This document shows, in pieces, positions 17,354 through 24,301 of a stretch of DNA of 51,124 bases; the stretch's first letter is position 1; each line of letters starts with the position of its first letter. Below the pieces are notes generated by a model. It worked only from the letters and a program-made list of their open reading frames with translations. It had not been told where the DNA came from and made no database searches. Source of the stretch: Lachnospiraceae bacterium (GTDB lineage Bacteria; Bacillota; Clostridia; Lachnospirales; Lachnospiraceae); assembly GCA_017889125.1 (NCBI GenBank), contig JAGHER010000117.1, forward strand, positions 1 through 51,124, written 5' to 3'. Both the position numbers and the translations under genes were made by a program.

Positions 17354-17382
17354 TTGCACTTTCCAGTCAGAACATCTATAAT
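17354..17382 (+). promoter_or_regulatory. Promoter of the AraC-type regulator
   Basis: TTGCAC, 17 bases, TATAAT, 41 bases before the araC-type start. The operator copy at 17310 lies just upstream of it. Confidence 0.65.
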
Positions 17383-17423
17383 AGCAGACAAATATTTACC
17401 TGTTTCAAGCGGGAGGAATTGGG

Positions 17424-18194
17424 ATGCTGATGTATGAGGACTGTCATTTCGGAGAAAAAAGGCATCTTGCCTGTTATCATTTTTCAGATTTTCAGGTGAT
17501 TGCGCATCTGCATAGAAGCTATGAGTTTTTCTATGTGGAGACAGGGGAGGCAGAAGTCCAAAGAGACGGTCAGCGTTTTCGCGTGAAGGCGGGAGAGGCG
17601 ATGCTGATTCTTCCTTATGAAGTGCATGCTTATGAAAGCTGCGGGCCGTCCAGGTGCCATGTGGCTGTGTTTTCGCCGGATTATCTTCATGAGTTTTCTG
17701 GTCTGGCCATGAAGATGTCCCTGGCATGTCCGGTGATTTTTCTGGAACCGGCCCTATTGGCGAGTATGTGGCCTGCGGTGTTTGAACCGGAGCCGAATCT
17801 ATACATGACCAAGGCCTTCTTATATTCTGTGGTGGGAAAGCTGACGGAAAGAAGCGCCCTTTTTTCGCGGGATGAGCGGCGCACGGATCTGCTTCACTCC
17901 ATTCTTTTTTATGTGCAGGAGCATTTTCTGGAGGAGATCAGCCTGGGCTCTATGGCGGCACATCTGGGATACAGCCGCCTTTATCTCTCCCGGTATTTAA
18001 ACCAGGCCCTGAAGCTTTCCTTTACCAGTCTGGTGAATCAGCACAGGATCAGCTACGGCGCGTATCTGCTGAAGCATACGGAGGACTCCATCAGCACCGT
18101 GGCGCTGTCCTGCGGCTATACCAATATCCGCTCCTTTAACCGCAGCTTTAAGGCCATTGAGGGCGTGACGCCTAAAGCTTACCGGGAATCGTAA
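17424..18194 (+). CDS. AraC family transcriptional regulator
   Basis: A 256-residue regulator. The N-terminal half is a cupin-like ligand domain (HLHRSYEFFYVETGEAEV, then GEAMLILPYEVHAYES). The C-terminal 100 residues are the double helix-turn-helix (ISLGSMAAHLGYSRLYLSRY, then ISTVALSCGYTNIRSFNRSF and the terminal VTPKAYRES). GGGAGG precedes the start. It is divergent from the GH31 alpha-xylosidase-like gene, so it probably controls that gene or linked sugar genes in response to a sugar bound in the cupin pocket. Confidence 0.9.
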   Translation: MLMYEDCHFGEKRHLACYHFSDFQVIAHLHRSYEFFYVETGEAEVQRDGQRFRVKAGEAMLILPYEVHAYESCGPSRCHVAVFSPDYLHEFSGLAMKMSLACPVIFLEPALLASMWPAVFEPEPNLYMTKAFLYSVVGKLTERSALFSRDERRTDLLHSILFYVQEHFLEEISLGSMAAHLGYSRLYLSRYLNQALKLSFTSLVNQHRISYGAYLLKHTEDSISTVALSCGYTNIRSFNRSFKAIEGVTPKAYRES

Positions 18195-18228
18195 ATTTTA
18201 CCGTCCCGTCAGCCTTCGCAGGGGCTTC

Positions 18229-18618
18229 CTACGACCTGCGCACGCAGAACATATTGGCAGTGGCATCGGCCATAAGCCTTCCGTTTTCATCGGCGACGGT
18301 TACCCGGACGATGACCACAGTCCGTCCTCTGGAGACGACGGCGCCCTTGGCGCAGATTGTCCCCTCTTTTACATTGGAAATGAAATTGACATTCATGCTT
18401 TGGGTGACGTAATCCCGGCCGTCGCACCGGGCGGCAAGACCAGCGGCACAGTCAGCCAGGGTCATGATGAGCCCGCCGTGGACATAGCCCTTTAAGTTAA
18501 GGCTGTTCTCGCTCAGGGTAAGGCGAACCTCGCTGGCGTCATCGGCGGCGGATACCGGCTCGATGGCATTGTAGGTCATAAAATGATTGTCCGCTTTGTA
18601 GATTTCCATAGAATCCAT
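18229..18618 (-). CDS. PaaI-type hotdog thioesterase
   Basis: A 129-residue single hotdog domain. The pattern LKGYVHGGLIMTLADCAAGL is the characteristic 'G-x-x-HGG-x-x-x-x-L-x-D' catalytic helix of PaaI/YdiI thioesterases, followed by TQSMNVNFISNV and a C-terminal strand. It hydrolyses acyl- or aryl-CoA thioesters, possibly to recover CoA from dead-end intermediates. The neighbouring sigma-54 cluster is full of CoA chemistry, which may be its context, but the gene is separated from rpoN by a tandem repeat and need not be co-regulated. GGAGGG lies upstream on the minus strand. Confidence 0.88.
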   Translation of the reverse strand: MDSMEIYKADNHFMTYNAIEPVSAADDASEVRLTLSENSLNLKGYVHGGLIMTLADCAAGLAARCDGRDYVTQSMNVNFISNVKEGTICAKGAVVSRGRTVVIVRVTVADENGRLMADATANMFCVRRS

Positions 18619-18647
18619 ATGCTTATTCCCTCCATGTCTATAATTCT

Positions 18648-18723
18648 TATCTATTTTCTGTAAATCTATATATTTTCTGCGAATCTCTGCATTTTTTGCA
18701 AATCTCTACATCTTTTGAAAATC
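18648..18723. repeat. Four tandem 19-bp imperfect repeats
   Basis: Units begin at 18648, 18667, 18686 and 18705. The first is TATCTATTTTCTGTAAATC, and the four share the core T-C/A-T-x-x-ATTTTCTGxxAATC. They fill the gap between rpoN and the thioesterase gene. They are A/T-rich, and a regulatory role is unknown. Confidence 0.85.
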
Positions 18724-18777
18724 ACATATACCAATAAACGGTTGCATTTATATCTGGCAATCGTTTGTTTCAGCAAA

Positions 18778-20172
18778 TTATTTGTATTCCTTCCGGCCCG
18801 AGGCGTTGGGGATGTTCTCTTCCTCCCGGTATTTGGCTATGGTGCGCCGGGAGATGGAGATGCCCTGCTCCTCCAGCTTCTGGGCAAGGGCCCGGTCGCT
18901 GTAGGGCTTTTCCCGGTTTTCCCCCTCAATGATTTTTCGGATTGCCGTTTTGATTTCCGCGGCGGTGGACGCTTCATCCGATGTGCCGAAGATGTCCAAT
19001 GAAGCGGAGCGCGCCGTATTTTTGGCAAAGAAATAACTTAACGGGAAGGTTCCCCAAGTGCACTGAAGATATTTCATCCGGACGGCGCGGCTGACGGTGG
19101 ACTCGTGGATTTCCAGCTTGTTTGCCACATCCGCCATGCGAAGGGGCTTTAAGCCGGAAATGCCTTCCAGGAAAAAGTCATGCTGACGGGCCACAATTTC
19201 CCGGGCCACGGAAAAGAGGGTGGCGTTCCGCTGGGCGATGCACTGGCGGATCCATTCTGCCTGGCTGATCTTTTTCTGGAGATAGTCCTGTACTTCCTTA
19301 TCGCTGCTGCTTTGATACATTTGCAGATAACCGGTATTCAGTGAAATATCCGGATATACTGAGTCATTCAGCAGAATATCCAGATGTCCCTTAAATTTGA
19401 CCACGATGACGTCTGGATTGATGTAGTGTGTGCGCTGGACTCTTCCCAGATAAGCCCCTGGCTTGGGATCCAGGGTGCGGATCAGCTGGCAGTATTCTTT
19501 TACCTGCCCCAGGGGGATGGACAGCTCTTTCGCGATGGCGGGAAGCTGATTTTTGGCCATTTTTTCCAAGTGGAAATTGACAAATTTCTCGAGGGTGGGG
19601 GTCAGCAGGCCCTTGCGCTCAAGCTGGAGACAGAGGCATTCATTCAGCGAGCGGGCGCCTACCCCTGCCGGTTCCAGGGTCTGGACGAGCTGGAGGAGGG
19701 TTGAAAAACGTTCCTCATCCATATGGAAATACTGCAGGAAATCCTCCAGGGGTTCGGAGAAATAGCCTCTTTCGTCCAGGCTTTCCAGAATAGCCCGGAT
19801 ATCCTCTTCATCCTGGGCTGGAATATGCTTGATGAGCAGCTGCTCCCAGAGGGAGTCCGCTAGATTTTCCGCCTGGCGGGTGTCAAAATTCCATTCGGGC
19901 AGATCGTCCTCTGTGGTTTCGATCTTCTGGTAGAGGTAGCGGTTCTGCTCGTCGTGAGACTGGATCCACTGGTAGGTCTCCGCGTCTTTCTGCGCGGTTT
20001 CTTCTGTACTTTCCTCTGGAACCTTCTGGATCAGATCGATTACCGGATTTTCCATGGACTGTTCGTTTAAGTATTCCTCCAGGTCGGCAGCGGACATCTG
20101 CAGGATTGAAGCAGATTGGATCATTTTCTGGGATAGAATTTGTTTTTGTTCCTGTTTTAATTCGAGTGCCAT
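18778..20172 (-). CDS. rpoN: RNA polymerase sigma-54 factor
   Basis: A 464-residue sigma-54. I place the start at 20172 (MALELKQEQK) with AAAGGAAG upstream; a GTG six codons earlier overlaps that ribosome site. Region I is Gln/Leu-rich (QILSQKMIQSASILQMSAAD) and contacts the activator. The core-binding domain follows, then the helix-turn-helix region (LRMADVANKLEIHESTVSRAV), and the RpoN box SRRTIAKYREEE is at about 441-452, which reads the -24 element. It sits 30 bases downstream of the activator gene at 20203 on the same strand, so the two are probably one operon. It would serve the -24/-12 promoters found at 22499, 27940, 32037 and 41969. Confidence 0.96.
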   Translation of the reverse strand: MALELKQEQKQILSQKMIQSASILQMSAADLEEYLNEQSMENPVIDLIQKVPEESTEETAQKDAETYQWIQSHDEQNRYLYQKIETTEDDLPEWNFDTRQAENLADSLWEQLLIKHIPAQDEEDIRAILESLDERGYFSEPLEDFLQYFHMDEERFSTLLQLVQTLEPAGVGARSLNECLCLQLERKGLLTPTLEKFVNFHLEKMAKNQLPAIAKELSIPLGQVKEYCQLIRTLDPKPGAYLGRVQRTHYINPDVIVVKFKGHLDILLNDSVYPDISLNTGYLQMYQSSSDKEVQDYLQKKISQAEWIRQCIAQRNATLFSVAREIVARQHDFFLEGISGLKPLRMADVANKLEIHESTVSRAVRMKYLQCTWGTFPLSYFFAKNTARSASLDIFGTSDEASTAAEIKTAIRKIIEGENREKPYSDRALAQKLEEQGISISRRTIAKYREEENIPNASGRKEYK

Positions 20173-20202
20173 GACCGGGCTTCCTTTCACATCTGTTATT
20201 TT

Positions 20203-22242
20203 TTATTGCAGACCCATTTTTTCTAATTTGCGGTAGAATGTGCGTCTGGAAATTCCTAGATACTCTGCGGCTTTTGACCGGTTTCCGCCGCATGCCTCCA
20301 GGGCGCTTTCCACCTCTTCACGGGTAACTTCGGAAGGCTTTTTGCGGGCGGGAGGGGTATAGCCGGTGCCGGAGTCCTGTACATAGCCTTCCGGCTGACG
20401 GACGATGGATCTGTCCGGCGGCGCGGAATAGGGATTCATTACCGGGGGATAGGAGCCGGTGGTCAGGGGCGGCACGTAGGCGGAGGCTGGCGTGCGGGAG
20501 GCCTGCGGGTATGAGCCCGGCGTGGAGGAGGCCTGCGCATATGCCGGTATGCCGTATGCCGGTGTCTGGTATCCACTGATATTGTCGAGGATGTGCTGGG
20601 GCAGAATCAGGTCACCAGGGTAGAGCTGGACAATGCATTCGATCAGATTCTGCAGCTCGCGGATATTTCCAAACCAGTCAAGGGACTGGAGAAGCTCCTG
20701 AGCCTCCGGCGACAGCCGCATACAGCTTTCCTTTCCGATACGGTCAGAAATCTTCTGGATAAAATATTTGGCGAGGGGAAGGATATCGTCCTTGCGCTCC
20801 CGCAGGGGAGGCAGATTGACCTGCATGGTGCTGAGCCGGTAAAAGAGATCTGCGCGGAACTGCTTCTGCTCGATCATGGACCAGATATTGACGTTGGTTG
20901 CGGCAATGATTTTCACATCCACATCGATTACCCGGGAACTTCCCAGCCGCATCAGCTGCTTCTGCTCCACCACCCGAAGGAGCTTGGCCTGAAGGTCCAG
21001 GGGCATCTCGCCGATCTCATCTAAGAAGATGGTGCCTCCGGAGGCCAGCTCAAATTTGCCGATATTTCCATTTTTGCGCGCGCCGGTAAAGGCTCCGCTG
21101 TCATAGCCGAAGAGCTCGCTTTCAATCAGGTCCTTGGGCATGGCACCGCAGTTGATGGCGATGAAGGGCTTGTCCCGGCGGCGGCTGGCATTGTGGATTG
21201 CCTGGGCCAGCACATCCTTTCCGGTGCCGCTTTCTCCCAGAATCAGGATATTGCTGTCTGTCCGCGCCATCTGCTGTGCGCGGTTTAAGATGGCCATAAA
21301 ATTTTCGTTTTGGCCGATAATGTCATCAAAGGTTTTGATTGCACCGTTTGCCACCTTCTTTGCCAGCTTTTCTGTCATCTTCTGCTGGGTAGTAAAGTAG
21401 AAGGTGACCCCATGGGCGGGCAGGGAGGGCTGATTGAAGGCATCGGTTGAGGCGATCAGATCCACATCCTTTCCGCGGCAGGTGACGGTCAGCGGCTGCT
21501 TATAGATGGTGCGGTGATTGGCTACGATATCCCAAAGTGCTTTATTGGCTGGAAGGGGATCGATCAGAAGCTCGGCAGGGCGGTAGTAAATATCCGTGGC
21601 CGGTATCCCCAGAAGGTCGAACAGCTCCTGGTTATAGTAGGTGGCAAGGGCTTCGCCGTGGCGGCTCATGATATTATCAATAGAGAGGATGCCTTTTCCG
21701 CTCCGCTCATAGTACATGGTGGCGATATTATTGAACTGGAGCGTGATCATCATGTCATGGGCAATGGTCAGGATCATGGTCAGATAGTCGGGCCAGGCAT
21801 ATTCCTTCGGAATAATGATGGCAAGACCGCATTGCTCCATGGGCTCGTAGGGCTCGTAGACGCTCAGCATGCTGATGGGCGAGAAATAAAGGGCATAGTT
21901 TTTCAGCGCAGGGTGTTCATTCTCATCGCCGATGGAGCTGGTGCTTTTTCCTGTATTCAGTCCCTCGCAGACGGCATTGTAGCCGCAGTCTGCCCACTGG
22001 GAGGAGGCATAGATGCCGTTTTTGTGGAGCTGGTCTAAGACAAATTCTTCGTTGGCGAAGAGGTCGAGAAGGATGCCGTCAGATGAAAAAAGGCCCAGCG
22101 CATAGACGCTTGTATTTGGATAAGTCATGGTTTTTGCCAGATAGCGGTGCAGGAAGGTATAAAGCCGGGCAAGCTTCCTGCGGTGCTGTTCCGTGATCTG
22201 TTCCTCTACTCTTGGAAAAGCAAATGCGTAATTTGCAGGCAT
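20203..22242 (-). CDS. Sigma-54-dependent transcriptional activator (AcoR-like bEBP)
   Basis: A 679-residue enhancer-binding protein. Residues 1-180 are a GAF-like sensor and about 195-295 a PAS-like region, as in AcoR. The AAA+ domain spans about 305-550, with Walker A GESGTGKD (336-343), GAFTGA (383-388, the sigma-54 contact loop) and Walker B GGTIFLDEIGE (402-412). A Fis-type helix-turn-helix lies at 641-679 (ACGGNRSKAAEYLGISRRTF). Between them, residues 557-637 form an unusually long Pro/Ser/Tyr/Ala-rich linker. No receiver domain is present, so a small ligand rather than a kinase probably switches it on. It is divergent from the catabolic operon and co-oriented with rpoN. Confidence 0.94.
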   Translation of the reverse strand: MPANYAFAFPRVEEQITEQHRRKLARLYTFLHRYLAKTMTYPNTSVYALGLFSSDGILLDLFANEEFVLDQLHKNGIYASSQWADCGYNAVCEGLNTGKSTSSIGDENEHPALKNYALYFSPISMLSVYEPYEPMEQCGLAIIIPKEYAWPDYLTMILTIAHDMMITLQFNNIATMYYERSGKGILSIDNIMSRHGEALATYYNQELFDLLGIPATDIYYRPAELLIDPLPANKALWDIVANHRTIYKQPLTVTCRGKDVDLIASTDAFNQPSLPAHGVTFYFTTQQKMTEKLAKKVANGAIKTFDDIIGQNENFMAILNRAQQMARTDSNILILGESGTGKDVLAQAIHNASRRRDKPFIAINCGAMPKDLIESELFGYDSGAFTGARKNGNIGKFELASGGTIFLDEIGEMPLDLQAKLLRVVEQKQLMRLGSSRVIDVDVKIIAATNVNIWSMIEQKQFRADLFYRLSTMQVNLPPLRERKDDILPLAKYFIQKISDRIGKESCMRLSPEAQELLQSLDWFGNIRELQNLIECIVQLYPGDLILPQHILDNISGYQTPAYGIPAYAQASSTPGSYPQASRTPASAYVPPLTTGSYPPVMNPYSAPPDRSIVRQPEGYVQDSGTGYTPPARKKPSEVTREEVESALEACGGNRSKAAEYLGISRRTFYRKLEKMGLQ

Positions 22243-22268
22243 GATAATCCTCCGTTTTCGATGAAAAA

Positions 22269-22338
22269 TGTGTCATAATGCTCATGCATGGCACACTTTT
22301 TGCTGTTTTTGTGTCAAATACTATCAAATATTGTATCA
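22269..22338. promoter_or_regulatory. Candidate activator-binding sites (TGTGYCA motifs)
   Basis: TGTGTCA at 22269 and 22310, TGGCACA (reverse form) at 22289 and TGTATCA at 22332 lie between the activator gene and the catabolic operon. Spacings are close to 20-22 bases. They are 160-230 bases before the -24/-12 element at 22499, a usual enhancer distance. The assignment to the neighbouring bEBP is inference. The -24 box itself resembles the reverse motif, so the copy at 22289 is ambiguous. Confidence 0.45.
22289..22304 (+). promoter_or_regulatory. Sigma-54 -24/-12 element, distal candidate
   Basis: TGGCACACTTTTTGCT matches TGGCAC-R-N4-TTGCW at every defined position, with GG and GC ten bases apart. 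It would give a leader of about 250 bases before the gene at 22564. The proximal element at 22499 is better placed. Confidence 0.6.
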
Positions 22339-22498
22339 AAGAATAGGTGCTTTGTTAAGCGGATTTTTTATAGCCGTAAAATAGTTGTGTATTCGGTTAA
22401 ACTTTCATTAAAGGCAGTGATAGACGGCTGGGCCATTGGAGTAACCGCCGGAATGGCTGCAAATTTGAGTCACAGCAGAGCCTATCTGGCTAAAGAAT

Positions 22499-22514
22499 TG
22501 GCATAAATCTTGCT
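22499..22514 (+). promoter_or_regulatory. Sigma-54 -24/-12 promoter of the first catabolic operon
   Basis: TGGCATAAATCTTGCT matches the TGGCAY-R-N4-TTGCW consensus, with GG-N10-GC spacing. The expected start point is near 22525, about 40 bases before the ATG at 22564, which carries AAAAGGAGGAG. No sigma-A type promoter is evident in the gap. Confidence 0.8.
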
Positions 22515-22563
22515 GTATTTTTATTTAGAACATAGTTCGTTTAATGAAAAGGAGGAGTTTGTA

Positions 22564-23451
22564 ATGGGAGTACGGAATAAACCAATGGGACGTATTTCGG
22601 CAGATATCATTGACGGAATCTGGAAAGGAAGCGTGGACATGCACATCCATCCAGGCCCGGACGCGCTGGCGGAAAGACCCCTTGACAGCGGCCGGATCGC
22701 GGTTCTTGCGGATCAGGCGGGAATGGCAGGAATCGTTCTGAAAAGCTTCAGCTATCCGACGGCTTCCGACGCCTATATTATCCAGAAAAACATGGTGGAG
22801 AATGTTGCGGTATGCGGCAGCGTGGTGATCGGCTATACCACCACCGGAGGCCTTAAGCATGCGGCGGAAACCATCCGGGTGAATGCGGAAATCGGCGCGA
22901 AGGTAGTGTGGTTCCCGGCTATGGATGCCAAGTGGTGCAGGGATTATTTAAAGCGGGAAGGCGGAATCTGGATTCTTAAGGAGGACGGCACCCTGAAGCC
23001 GGAGGTCTATGACATCCTTAAGGTGATTAAGGAATATGACATGGTGGTATGCAGCGGCCATATGTCCTATGCGGAGAGCACGAAGATGTTTGACGCGGCC
23101 ATTGAACTGGGAATTACCAAAATGGTGGCTACCCATCCGCTGGCCGAGCTGAGCCGCTTTACCTTAGACCAGATCCAGGAGCTGGCGGACAAAGGGGTTT
23201 ACATCGAGCATGTATACGGCACCCTGATGCCGCGGCTTGGGAATATGGATCCCAGCGATTACGTGGACTGCATTAAAAAGATTGGGGCAGAGCGCTCCAT
23301 TCTGGGCACCGACCTTTCCCAAGTGTGGGATGTGGATCCGGCCACGGGAATGCGGCTGTTTATCGCCATGATGATCCAGTTTGGCTGCACCCCGGAGGAA
23401 GTGGAGCTGATGGCAAAGAAGAATCCGGCCAAGCTTTTGGGACTGGAGTAA
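22564..23451 (+). CDS. DUF6282-type metal-dependent hydrolase (amidohydrolase fold)
   Basis: A 295-residue protein starting at 22564 after AAAAGGAGGAG; a frame extending to 22510 would begin inside the sigma-54 promoter. SVDMHIHPGPD gives the HxH metal motif at the end of the first strand of a TIM barrel, and VCSGHMSYAES, VATHPLAELS and a late ILGTDLSQ Asp complete a plausible mononuclear or binuclear metal site. This matches the DUF6282 group of amidohydrolase-like proteins, for which I know no proven reaction. It is the first gene of a sigma-54-controlled operon, ten bases before an esterase gene, so ring opening or hydrolysis of the pathway substrate is possible. Confidence 0.8.
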   Translation: MGVRNKPMGRISADIIDGIWKGSVDMHIHPGPDALAERPLDSGRIAVLADQAGMAGIVLKSFSYPTASDAYIIQKNMVENVAVCGSVVIGYTTTGGLKHAAETIRVNAEIGAKVVWFPAMDAKWCRDYLKREGGIWILKEDGTLKPEVYDILKVIKEYDMVVCSGHMSYAESTKMFDAAIELGITKMVATHPLAELSRFTLDQIQELADKGVYIEHVYGTLMPRLGNMDPSDYVDCIKKIGAERSILGTDLSQVWDVDPATGMRLFIAMMIQFGCTPEEVELMAKKNPAKLLGLE

Positions 23452-23461
23452 GGAGGCGGCT

Positions 23462-24301
23462 ATGGCATTTATCAGAGCAGAATTTATGTCAGAGTCATTA
23501 AAGCGGATCGTGCCGGTGACGGCGGTCATCCCCAGCGATACCACCAATTTCTCCGGAACGGGAACAAATCCGGCAAAGCCGCCCTATAAAACTCTGTATC
23601 TCCTTCATGGGATATACGGTTCCGATATGGATATGATTGCCAACACCAATGTGATGCGTCTGGCCAGGGAGCGGCAGCTGGCGGTGGTCATGCCCGCAGG
23701 AGAGAATCATTTCTATGTGGACGATCGGAATGGAATGAAGTACGGCGAATTTATCGGGAAAGAGCTGGTGGAGGCCACCCGCCGGATGTTCCCCCTTTCG
23801 GATAAGCGGGAGGATACCTTTATCGCCGGGATGTCCATGGGCGGATACGGCGCGCTGATGAATGGAATTAAGTATTACGAGACATTCAGCCACATTGCCA
23901 GCATGTCCACGGCGGTGATTACGAAGGAGACCCTGGCGCCTGGCAGGCCAAACCCCACGCCCATGTGCGATCCGGAGTTCCAGCAGGCAATCTGGGATTA
24001 TGAGACGCTGGATACCAACGAAAAAAATCCTTATGTTCTGCTGAAAAAATACGCGGAGCACAAGGAGCGCCTGCCGAAGATTCGAATTCTCTGCGGAACT
24101 GCCGACCCGCTGTTTGCGAACAATCAGAAGCTGTCGGACTATATGAACGAGCTTGGCATCGAGCATGAGTTCACCCCTTCCGAGGGAGGACATAATTTTG
24201 ATTTCTGGAGGGCGGCGATTACGGAAATCCTTGACTGGCTGCCCCATGGGGAGGTCATCCCGATTATGGACAGCGGAGATGTGTTTGGAGTGAAAAAATG
24301 A
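23462..24301 (+). CDS. Esterase, S-formylglutathione hydrolase / tributyrin esterase-like
   Basis: A 279-residue alpha/beta hydrolase with no signal peptide. The oxyanion region is YLLHGIYGSD, the nucleophile elbow is GMSMGGYGAL (Ser in GxSxG), a late Asp lies in CGTADPLF and the catalytic His in EGGHNFDFW. This is the EstA/esterase D style, which cleaves short-chain or aromatic esters. It lies ten bases after the DUF6282 gene and overlaps the CoA-transferase start by four bases (ATGA), so it is translationally coupled. In context it would release a carboxylic acid that the CoA-transferases then activate. Confidence 0.88.
   Translation: MAFIRAEFMSESLKRIVPVTAVIPSDTTNFSGTGTNPAKPPYKTLYLLHGIYGSDMDMIANTNVMRLARERQLAVVMPAGENHFYVDDRNGMKYGEFIGKELVEATRRMFPLSDKREDTFIAGMSMGGYGALMNGIKYYETFSHIASMSTAVITKETLAPGRPNPTPMCDPEFQQAIWDYETLDTNEKNPYVLLKKYAEHKERLPKIRILCGTADPLFANNQKLSDYMNELGIEHEFTPSEGGHNFDFWRAAITEILDWLPHGEVIPIMDSGDVFGVKK

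Noticed and set aside
22288-22506. A 72-codon frame in the activator/catabolic intergenic gap
   Set aside because: It lies over two -24/-12 elements and activator-site candidates, and has no ribosome site.
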